Shown: one piece after another, positions 56,040 to 64,000 of the stretch
How positions within the stretch are numbered: position 1 is the first letter of the stretch
Layout: every line of letters begins with the position of its first letter
NCBI RefSeq assembly: GCF_000276665.1
Contig: NW_004955476.1
Location: 9,098,337-9,162,336, forward strand
From: Chinchilla lanigera
Lineage: Eukaryota; Chordata; Mammalia; Rodentia; Chinchillidae
DNA: 64,000 bases
Direction: 5' to 3'
Notes under the pieces: generated by a model
Seen by the model: the letters and a program-made list of their open reading frames with translations, nothing else
Databases searched by the model: none
Told to the model about the DNA's origin: nothing
Position numbers and translations under genes: made by a program

Positions 56040-57300
56040 CAACCCTATGACTATGTTCATAAATTCACATACAGTTTACACTTTAAAGTATATGTATTTT
56101 TCTCTTCACAAACATCCATGCTACTGTGGAAAACACAGTAGATGCAGAAAACACAAATGGGAAAAGATTCATTCATGCTTCTTCCTCTTGGAAGTTGCCA
56201 TGTTTAGCATATTTTTAATTTTTCACCAATTTCTTCTCTTTACCTTCTCTGATTCCTCTTTCTTTCTTCTTCCCCTTTCCTACCTTCTTCCTTTCTTTCC
56301 TCCTATCTTTCTCAACTTCTGGAAGATTTCTTGGTGTTCACTCTCCCTGTCTTACCTTTGGCACCATCCTATAGGAATACATCCACATCCGTGATTCTTA
56401 AGCCTTCATAGTTCTCTGAGCTGACACACACCGCACAGTGACTCCGCTGCTCGATGAGATTTTCAGAACTGTGTGACTGTGGAGCCAACACTGCATCTAG
56501 GCAGCTAGTTCCCAACCCTAACCCGAGACGCTTTGCTCCCGAATGTGCTTATGTTTGTATTAAGTTTACTGGTACATTTTAGACATACGTAATGATCACA
56601 GTCATCATAGGGAGTTTGTATCTGTACGTGATATACCTTGATTCTTTTTCTTCCCATTGCCCTCCCCTCTTTCCCTTCCCCCCCTTATTTACAAAACTTT
56701 ATTTCTATTTTATCTGTCTTTTCTCATTTTTTCCTTTTCCCTTCCTTTTTTCCCTTCTCCCTCCCTTCTTCTCCTTTCCTTTCGAACAATTTCTTCCTAT
56801 TTCACAGTATCTATTATATGCTTTATTCTTATTTACACTTTCAGTTTCTTACACCAGAGAGTCAGTTTGGTGTGAGAAACTGAATTTGTTTAGTGGAATA
56901 ATACAGTATGTGGCTTTTTTACTTCTTTTGTTCAACGTAATGTTCTCTGTTGCCACTCAGCTTCAGCAGGGTATTTTTAGTTCAGAAAAAGATCGAATTT
57001 CAAGTTTTAAAATGCAATATCCATTAACTGTATTACTGTCACACCATCCCAAAGCCGAAAAACTGTGTAAGTCAAAACACCACAAGTGGGGTGTCTGTAC
57101 TATATTTTGCTTTTCCATTCATCCATTGTGGGTGTTTGTGTTCCTTTAGTTTTTTGACCACTGTGACTATTAGTGCCGAATATACTGGATATATGAGTAC
57201 AGGTCTCTGTTAAAATCTGTGGGTACAAACCTAGAAGTGGAATTGCCAAGTCACACAGTAATTCTGTTTAATTATTTTGAGCAGCCCCAACCAACACTCA
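56040..57300 (-). mobile_element. L1 LINE 3' region fragments, antisense
   Basis: From 56880 onward the sequence follows the antisense 3' part of old L1: ...ggaataatacagtatgtggc..., ...caacgtaatgttctctg..., ...ccattcatccattgtgggtg..., ...gaagtggaattgccaagtc.... The part before 56550 is less certain. The C/T-rich open frames (56592-57149 and shadows) lie in it and are not genes. Confidence 0.65.
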
Positions 57301-57477
57301 GAGGTATAAAGTGATTTCTCCTTGTGATTTTGACTTTGTGTTTGTGCCAAGCTTTGACCCCATTTCTGATTATATGCTTAAGTGATGTTTCTAGAACCAT
57401 TTGTGCTTGAGGTTGTGTCCATCCCAAAATCTCCTTATACATGTAGTCATATATTACTCCAGGGAACCCCTTGCAGT

Positions 57478-57482
<5 letters not shown>

Positions 57483-57525
<43 letters not shown>
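57483..57525. repeat. (GT)n microsatellite
   Basis: About 21 GT units at the left edge of a SINE. Confidence 0.96.
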
Positions 57526-57529
<4 letters not shown>

Positions 57530-57718
57530 GACTGGGGGTTGAACATAGGACCTTAGCACTTACCTGCATTCCTATCCGCGGCCCCCCTTTTTACATTTTA
57601 TTTTGAGATGGAGTCTTGTTAAATTATTTGGTTGTCCAAACTGGGCTCGAAGTAGGATCCTCCTGCCTTGACCTCCCCGAGTGCTGGAACTGAGGTGTGT
57701 GGCACCAAGCCTGGCATC
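57530..57718 (-). repeat. B1+ID composite SINE (B4-like)
   Basis: ID half (complement of actgggggttgaacatagga) then B1 half (...gagatggagtcttgttaaa..., ...cctcctgccttgacctcccc..., ...gtgctggaactgagg...). Confidence 0.83.
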
Positions 57719-57984
57719 CGTTTCTCTTTAGACAAGACTACATTGTTCTAAACCACTCCCTGGATGTTATCCAACATCTGTGTATTTTGCTGCCATTGTG
57801 ACAACTACTTATGTTTCATACACCAGCTATCACTGATGCTTGTGTTAATCGCCACAAATGGACTATCATCCACGGGTAAACCTGACATCTTTCCTCAGTT
57901 TACTATTTCTCATCTTTAGATTGTAGATGGTCCCCTCCTCGCCCTCCCCTCTCCCATCTTCTGCTTTGGGTCCTGAAGGGATCT

Positions 57985-58454
57985 TGCCATGAGCTGAATG
58001 ACTGTCTCCCCTCAAATGAATGAGTTGAACTCTGCTCCCCAAGGTGATGGTATTGGAGGTGGGGAATTTGGGAAATGATTAGGGTCTTACTGAAGAGGCC
58101 TTGGCCAGGAGGCTCATTCCTTCTCACTAAGTAAAAATCCAGCAAGAAAGCAGCATTTGCCAGGTGTGGAAATGCACATCTGTGATCCCCATAACCAGGA
58201 GGCTGAGGCAGGAAGACCCCAAGTTGGAGGAAAGCTTGGGTCACATAGTGAAACGCTGACTTAAATTTCAAGCAAACAACAAAAAAGGCAGCTACCACTT
58301 ATAAACAAGGAAGCCAGCATTTGACAGATACAGGTTGTCCTAGCCCCTGGACCTTTGCACTTCTCAGGCTCCAAGCTGTGACGAGTACATACTGTTGAGT
58401 ATCAGCCATCCAGTGTGTGGTATTTTGTTATAGCAGCAAGAAGGAACTAAGACA
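57985..58454 (+). mobile_element. MLT1 LTR with a nested B1 SINE
   Basis: It starts tgccatgagctgaatgactg, continues ...gatggtattggaggtgggg..., ...gaagaggccttggccagg..., and after the SINE ends ...gtggtattttgttatagcag...aactaagaca. This is the classic MLT1 order in sense orientation. Confidence 0.88.
58159..58286 (+). repeat. B1 SINE nested in the MLT1 LTR
   Basis: Sense B1 (gccaggtgtggaaatgcaca..., ...ggctgaggcaggaagacc...) with an A-rich end, splitting the LTR in two. It is therefore younger than the LTR. Confidence 0.85.
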
Positions 58455-58487
58455 GTGTGATAAACAATAGTAACAGCAATGTACTCC

Positions 58488-58690
58488 TCACATTTGCTGA
58501 GTACTTTAACTATCCAAGAACTGTATACTCTGTCCCCAAATCTCATCTTCCTGGACTCTTGTGACCGCCATGCCAGGCCAGCAGGACAGCGCTGCTTTAC
58601 CCACAACCTGGGAGAGGGGCTAGTGATGGGGCCAGCAAGCTCACTGCAGCTCCTACTCAGAGCTCTTTCTTGGACGCTATACAACCTTCC
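58488..58690 (-). repeat. MIR SINE fragment
   Basis: ...catttgctgagtactttaac..., ...ccaaatctcatcttcctgg... fits the antisense MIR core. Diverged. Confidence 0.45.
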
Positions 58691-59407
58691 ATAAATATAG
58701 GAAAGGGATCTTTTTAAAAACACCATATGTATAACATTTAACATGGAAGAAGGGAGCTCACATTGAAGTCGCCACTCTGTCGGGCTCCACACACAGAATG
58801 CTGATAGGATGCCAAGCTCTAATGAGGGGAGGCGTATAATTTCATCATTACACTGCAAAGAGACATTTTGAAGCAAGCACTGTGGACAAATTAGCTCACC
58901 ATGGACAGATGATAGTTCTTATTTTCAATTACTTCATGAATACTTTCCTCCGGCACATTGTACAGTTTCAACTGTCTGATGTCATTTTGTGTCCAGAAAG
59001 ACACAGACCTCGCGGGCAGACCCCAAAATCTCGGGGATGCTCACTTTCTTCATCGCAAAAAATTTGTTAATATAAAAATTGTTATATCTTTAAAAACTGA
59101 AACATCAGGTTAAAAGAACATAAAATCCAAATTTTGAAAAGTACACTGTCATCATGGGAACCAGAGGCAGGGCCTTTTCAAAGCCGAGGCTGGGTGCTGG
59201 GTCGCTGTCCCCGGGAACGACCTGCACACAGGGGTTGCTGTCTGAGGTGCAGCGCTACAGCAGAGGTTAGGAAGTTCCTGCTCTCAGCTGCCAAACCCAT
59301 GAAGCCAGCCCTTCAGCAGGCAGTCTTCAGGGAAAGCCAGAGTATGGAAGAGAGAAAGGCGGGCCCACCCCAGTTCCAGGTTGAATCTCTGTGCACCGGA
59401 TGATTCC

Positions 59408-59735
59408 CATGCATTTATTCATTCACCATGAAGCTATTGTTGTGCTGAGTGACAGGGATCTGACGAAGAGCAAAAGACACAAGGTCTCGTCTCTCACAAA
59501 GTTCGGCAGCGGCCGAGGAGAAGGGAAGATGCTCAGCACCTCAGATGTCAATGCAGACAACAGCTCCAACTCCATGCACAGGAGAGGTGCACAGGGGAAC
59601 CTGATGAGGGCCGAGGTCTGGTCGCAGGGTCTGGGGAATCATCTCCAAGGGAGTGGTGCTTGGGCTTGGATCTGAAAGAGGACTCAGAACTGACTGATGA
59701 AACGGGGAATGAAGAGGAGGAAGGGAAGAGGGACG
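59408..59735 (-). repeat. L2 LINE fragment
   Basis: Antisense L2 layout: ...catttattcattcaccatg..., ...gtgctgagtgacaggg..., ...agacacaaggtctcgtctc..., ...ctgaaagaggactc.... The overlapping open frames at 59391-59924 on both strands are not supported. Confidence 0.55.
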
Positions 59736-59935
59736 TGGGTGCACTTCTGCACCCGGAAGTGAGAGAGGAAGTAAAAAATTCAAAACCAGGCCTGGACCAG
59801 GGACAGGAGGAGGAGGCGGCACAGACCATGAAGCTACAGGGGAAGAGAGGGCGACCGTGGACAGGCTGTGGTGGACTGACAACTGGTGGTCAACTTGTAG
59901 CATCCAGCTGAACTGAGTGAGCATGGTGCTGGGTG

Positions 59936-60736
59936 TGGGAGGCCCACCTGGGGATTGCTGCCAGCAGCATAAGAGGCAGAACTGGAGAAGAAGTTAGGCT
60001 GCTGGGAGCTGAGAAAGGCTGTTGGGAGCTGGTGGAAGCTGTAAGGGGCTGTTGGTTCCGTTCGAGGAACTTGTCATGCCGGCTTTCCTGATGAACTTGG
60101 CTGTTTTCATCCTCTGAGGAGCTAGGGACATTCTTGGCACTGAGAATGGCTTGGGTTCACTTTGGAGGAGCTCTGGTCCTCACTCTGAGCATCGCTTCCT
60201 GGCTCCAGTGGGGAAGACGGTGCACTGTCAGTCTCTTGGAGCTTTTCACATTGGCTTTCCTGATGGAAACTCAACTATCTTCACCATCTGAGAAGCTTGG
60301 GACCTCACTGTTACTGAGGATGGCTGTGGTACTTTTTGGGGGAGCTCTGGTTCTTACTTCGAGCATCACTTCCTGGCTCCAGTGCAGATCCCTCAGCCTG
60401 CTAGCACGGATCCTTCATCCTGCTGGTGCAGACTTTCTAGCTTCCACCACTGACCTTTGGGCCCTCCCAACACAGATCTGTGGAATAGGCCTGCATGAGA
60501 TATTGTTATGGGCTCTCAACCTCCAGTTGGACTCGTGGGAGGCATTGTTATGGGCTCTAGGTCTTCAGCTGGACTCATGCAGGACATTATCATGGGATCC
60601 AGACCCTCAGCTGGATTCTCTGGTCTCTAGTGTGTGGACAGATTTCCTGCACTCTCTTGTATATGATTCTTTGGGTGACTATTACACATAATCTTATAAA
60701 ATATGTGTCCCATATTATACTGTTCCCCTTGCAAAA
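59936..60736 (+). mobile_element. Unclassified poly(A)-tailed repeat, copy 1 (plus strand)
   Basis: Bases 60010-60732 are an inverted match to 63286-64000. The repeat may begin at tgtgggaggccc (59936). Inside are a two-copy repeat of period 172 (ggctttcctgatg at 60081 and 60253), three 42-bp units (60502, 60544, 60586) and a shorter 21-bp periodicity near 60385-60440. It ends ...gttccccttgc followed by AAAA. A 185-codon frame (60134-60691) is open and is shared in part by the other copy, with 14-residue repeats of the LLWALxLQLDSxxx type. Differences between copies often change amino acids and the other copy shifts frame near the end, so I do not call a gene. The ends could also be those of an LTR (TG...CA). 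Confidence 0.6.
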
Positions 60737-60774
60737 TAATCCCAAACCATAACACAGGGCATGGCAGGGGTATC

Positions 60775-61020
60775 CACAGAGGAGGATTACTGAGTGACTT
60801 GTGCATTCTGAGAAGAGCGTTTGGCTAGACGAAAGGCATTCCGGGAGGAGGCTGGCATGGGTGTGAAAAGACTTCAGCAGAGTGCTGCTGAGATTCAGAC
60901 ATAAGGGGATGAGAGCACTTGTGAAAGAAATGTGGGAGAAAGTGCAGGTTAGGGATGTGTAAGGACTCAGATACAAAGGAGAGCTGCAGGGGAGGGAGGT
61001 ACTAAATGAAGTACCCGGTA
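60775..61020 (-). repeat. L2 LINE fragment (tentative)
   Basis: ...gcattccgggaggaggctgg..., ...catgggtgtgaaaag... resembles antisense L2. Diverged. Confidence 0.4.
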
Positions 61021-61148
61021 CAGAGATGATGCCGCTGGAAGGGGCTCTCCTCAGAGTGGTATCAGTGTGCTGTAGCATGCCAAATCCTGCCTGCTGCCTG
61101 GTTTGGAGGTAAAGTTTTACCAGACAGGACTACACTCATTGTATTTCC

Positions 61149-61153
<5 letters not shown>

Positions 61154-61197
<44 letters not shown>
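61154..61197. repeat. (AT)n microsatellite
   Basis: About 22 AT units. Minus-strand Tyr-Ile frames across it are artefacts. Confidence 0.97.
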
Positions 61198-61200
<3 letters not shown>

Positions 61201-61496
61201 CTGGGAAGCACAGCAGCTTGGGAGCAGAACAATGAGGTGGCACTGATTGGGTGCACGTGTGTTTAAACTGCTTTGAGAAAACCGAGAGATGAGCAGACAA
61301 CAGCACTTGGGCTTCAGCGGTCCTGTACAGGTAGGTGCTGACTGCTCAGAACCTGCAGTGGGAGCAACGAGTGTGGATGAGACCCCAGGGAGAGACTGGC
61401 ATGAGAACAGAAGAGTCCTCAGACAAAGGCTGAGAGGCTCCACCGTGTAAGGGCCAGAGGAAGTTCTGGACCAAAGGATGTAGCACGACAGAAGTC

Positions 61497-61906
61497 AGGT
61501 GCACTCGTTTCCTGGGGCCATAGCCACAAAATACAACTGAACAGCACCAGACAAAAATGTGGCTTCTCACAGCTCTGGAGGTCAGAAGTCTGAAACCAAC
61601 AGGTGTTGATGTTCCGGGGCTCCTGGGAGAATCTCCCTTGTGCCTACTTCTTAGCCACTGGCTTTCCCCACAGACCTCGGTGGTCCTTGGCTGGCAGATA
61701 GATCGCTCCAGTCTCTACCACTGTGGCCACCTGGTGCTGCCCCACACATCTCTGTCCTGATGGCTCTCTTCCCACCAGGTTGCTGGTTACGGATGGAAGG
61801 GCTCCCTGCTCCAGCATGGCTCAGGAACGACTCCATGACCAGCTCGGATCGATCCCTGGGAGGACATGGACATGAACTCTAGGAGGACACTATTAGACCC
61901 AGTACA
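61497..61906 (-). mobile_element. MLT1-type MaLR LTR, antisense
   Basis: ...gtttcctggggccatagcca..., ...acagctctggaggtcagaag..., ...ctctgtcctgatggctctc..., ending ...ggacactattagacccagtaca. This is the inverted MLT1 order. The open frame at 61557-61760 lies inside. Confidence 0.75.
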
Positions 61907-63262
61907 CCAGGGAAAAGATAAATCCCCAGAGGATGCCATAGCAGCACCATACAAAGCTGCTCAGAGGTCCAAGAAATGGCTTGCACTCATCCTGGTGCAC
62001 GGGGAAGTGGAGACCCGCAGAGAATTCATGTAGACTGCACTGTCCTGCAGCGTGCAGATTCCTGCCCTGTTCCTGCCCATCCTGAAGTCGGGCTGATGGT
62101 TGTGCTGTGGAGTTCGTCTGTGTTTGACAGGTGGCCCAGCTGGTGTCTCTCTCATGTGGCACAGGGGTCCTGGCTCCGGAGTGATGTGAGAGCAGCAATG
62201 CCACCTTTGGAATTTCTCTGTCTGATCTCTGCAACCACTTGGTTTCCCTCGGAGATCTCTCCTTAAGTAACATCCAAGCCCGCTCTGTTTCAGAGTGCGC
62301 AGAGGCTAATGGGATCACTAGCTGAGGTGAAATGGTTGCAGATGGTAATGTGAAGACTAATTTATTTTCAGAGGCTTTTAGGAATTCATGTGCTTTTAAT
62401 GATAGCTTACTATAACCACAGATCCCTCATTTTCACTCTTGCAGGGGAGAGGATATTGCCATTATTAACAACAGAGGAAGACAGAGTGGGCAGCTAATTG
62501 ACCCAGCTAAGCTGACACAGTTGTGGTGGGGTTATGGGAGCTGAAGAGCTTTACGATGCTCCGAGGACTTCTGCCTCATCCTTTATGGCGACTTCTTTCA
62601 CCTCCCTGCCAGCCACTTTCACCTGGGCATCTCTCTTCCTGTGCCGCCTCCATCTGGCAGGTGCACGCCAACATCAGCAGACCAGTGGTTTCATGATTTT
62701 CTTTCTCCTCCTTTTCCATCAAAAATCTGATGCTGCCTGTGCTCCCACCAAGGAGATGGTGGATGCCCTTGGAAAGAGCAAAGTGGGTGCAGTTCCCTCC
62801 TGCCAGTCCTTCTGTGCTGAGCTCCTAGCGTCCCCTGCTTCTTAAACCAAAGCTGGGCTGATGTGTTTGTTGTCACTGGCCTGAGAAGGAAAGGGACAGA
62901 GACTGGAGGATGAGAATGGGAAAATATATTTTCTTTCAGTCTTCTCATAAAAGGAAGGGAAAAAAGCCTTCCAAAGTCAGAGGTCACTTATCTAGGGGGC
63001 AACATCTTGGTTGCTTCTTTGTCCTTCTGCACAGCCAGATTCCTACACCACTCCCCTAAGTTCATAAAGTCCAAGAGGCTGGGTGCTCATTTGCTGATGG
63101 CCCCACTCCTTCTCCCTCCGTCTCCCTGGCACTGAACTCTGGTCTTGCCCCAGATTTATGCTTTGCCTCTGATGAGTCTCGGGGATAGCTCCTTAGCCTT
63201 TACAAGATTGACATCCTGGATTTTCCAGAAGGGCTTTCACAAAGCCTGTGTTGGTTTGGTTG
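61907..63262. other. Spacer DNA between the inverted repeat copies
   Basis: Nothing diagnostic is recognised. Open frames at 61893-62318 (minus), 62534-62845 (plus) and 62691-62987 (minus) have no motif I can name. Confidence 0.4.
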
Positions 63263-64000
63263 TTTTTTTTTTTTTTTTTTTTTTTGCAAGGGGAACAATA
63301 TAATATAGGACACATATTTTATAAGATTATTTATAATAGTCACCCAAAGAATGATATACAAAAGAGTGCAGGAAATCTGTCCACATACGAAGACCAAGGA
63401 ATCTAGGTGAGGGCCTGGATCCCATGGAAATGTCCTGCATGAGTCCAGCTGAAGACCTAGAGCCCATAACAATGCCTCCCACGAGTCCAACTGGAGGCCC
63501 AGAGCCCATAACAATATCTCATGCAGGCCTTTTCCCCAGATCTGCACTGGGAAGGCCCAAAGGTCAGTGGAGGAATCTAGCGAGTCTGTGCCAGCAGGAT
63601 GAAGGATCTGTGCTAGCAGACTGAGGGATCTGCACTGGAGCCAGGAAGTGATGTGCAAGGTAAGAACCACAGCTCCCCCAAAAAGTACCACAGCCATCCT
63701 CAGCAACAGTGAGGTCCCAACCTCCTCCAATGGTAAAGACAGCTGAGTTTCAATCAGGAAAGCCAATGTGGAGAAGACTGAGCTGTGTACCATCTTTCCC
63801 TCTGGAGCCAGGAAGTGATGCTCAAAGTGAGGACCAGAGCTTCCCCAAGGTGAACCGAAGCCATTCTCAGTGCCATCAAGGTCCCGAACTCCTCAGAGGA
63901 TGAAAATAGCCAAGTTCATCAGGAAAGCCAGCATGATGAGCTCCTCCAAAACAACCAACAGCTCCTTACAGCTTCTACCAGCTCCCAACAGCCTTCCTCA
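63263..64000 (-). mobile_element. Unclassified poly(A)-tailed repeat, copy 2 (minus strand, runs off the window)
   Basis: On the minus strand it carries the same sequence as copy 1, ending ...gttccccttgc and then an uninterrupted run of 23 A (T at 63263-63285), the mark of a retroposed poly(A) tail. A TATAAA, a weak poly(A)-signal variant, lies about 30 bases before the tail. The 5' end lies beyond the window. A 197-codon minus frame (63200-63793) partly parallels the frame in copy 1 but runs through the tail, so it is not a normal gene. Confidence 0.62.

Noticed and set aside
56592..57149. 185-codon plus-strand frame rich in Phe, Ser and Leu
   Set aside because: It lies in a C/T-rich stretch running into antisense L1 3' sequence, so the hydrophobic residues come from base composition.
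1..64000. CRISPR arrays, bacterial operons, phage or plasmid functions
   Set aside because: No spaced identical repeats of the CRISPR kind, and the repeat content is plainly that of a rodent nuclear genome.

Overview
This is a stretch of mammalian, specifically rodent, nuclear DNA with no confidently recognisable protein-coding gene. The rodent call rests on repeats read directly from the sequence: many tRNA-Ala-derived ID SINEs (some with A-rich tails and clean target-site duplications), monomeric 7SL-derived B1 SINEs, B1+ID composite SINEs, rodent-type MaLR LTRs, antisense L1 fragments and long dinucleotide microsatellites. The ID consensus (reading 'gggctggggatttagctcag', with a '...gttcgattcccggtacc' B-box side) is unlike the mouse or rat form as I know it. 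It suggests a non-murid rodent, perhaps a hystricomorph; that is inference.

Layout. 1-700: the edge of a CpG island with GC boxes, then AC and GT/GA microsatellites. 0.7-11 kb: mostly unique DNA with an ERV-type LTR, L2, MIR and ID pieces and several splice-site-like signals, including a juxtaposed acceptor/donor at 1990/1991. 11-25 kb: a mosaic of SINEs, MLT1/MaLR LTRs, L2, MIR, a 467-base N gap inside a GATG array (15127-15593), a roughly 100-bp tandem repeat (21.6 kb) and an internally deleted Tigger DNA transposon with both ends (23154-23966). 25378-28428: a tandem MaLR-type provirus (LTR-int-LTR-int-LTR, minus orientation) bounded by one 5-bp duplication. 29-37 kb: L1-rich, with L1 fragments in both orientations, SINE and LTR insertions nested in them, and a MER20 element. 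37-49 kb: repeat-poor and apparently unique, with possible exons and homeodomain-motif-rich blocks. 49.3-50.4 kb: a strong CpG island with three CCAAT boxes and an AT-rich, conserved-looking core. 51-59 kb: SINE, L1 and MLT1 remnants. 59.9-64 kb: two inverted copies of a poly(A)-tailed repeat with internal tandem repeats that I cannot assign to a known family.

Functional reading. The two CpG islands are the only places that look like promoters. Between them lies about 49 kb that may be intron or intergenic DNA. Six short segments have good acceptor and donor sites and are listed as candidate exons only; none carries a domain I recognise and their reading phases do not obviously chain. Every ORF over about 100 codons that I examined is explained by repeats, simple sequence or chance. 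Repeat names are assigned from memory of family consensus sequences, not from a database search.
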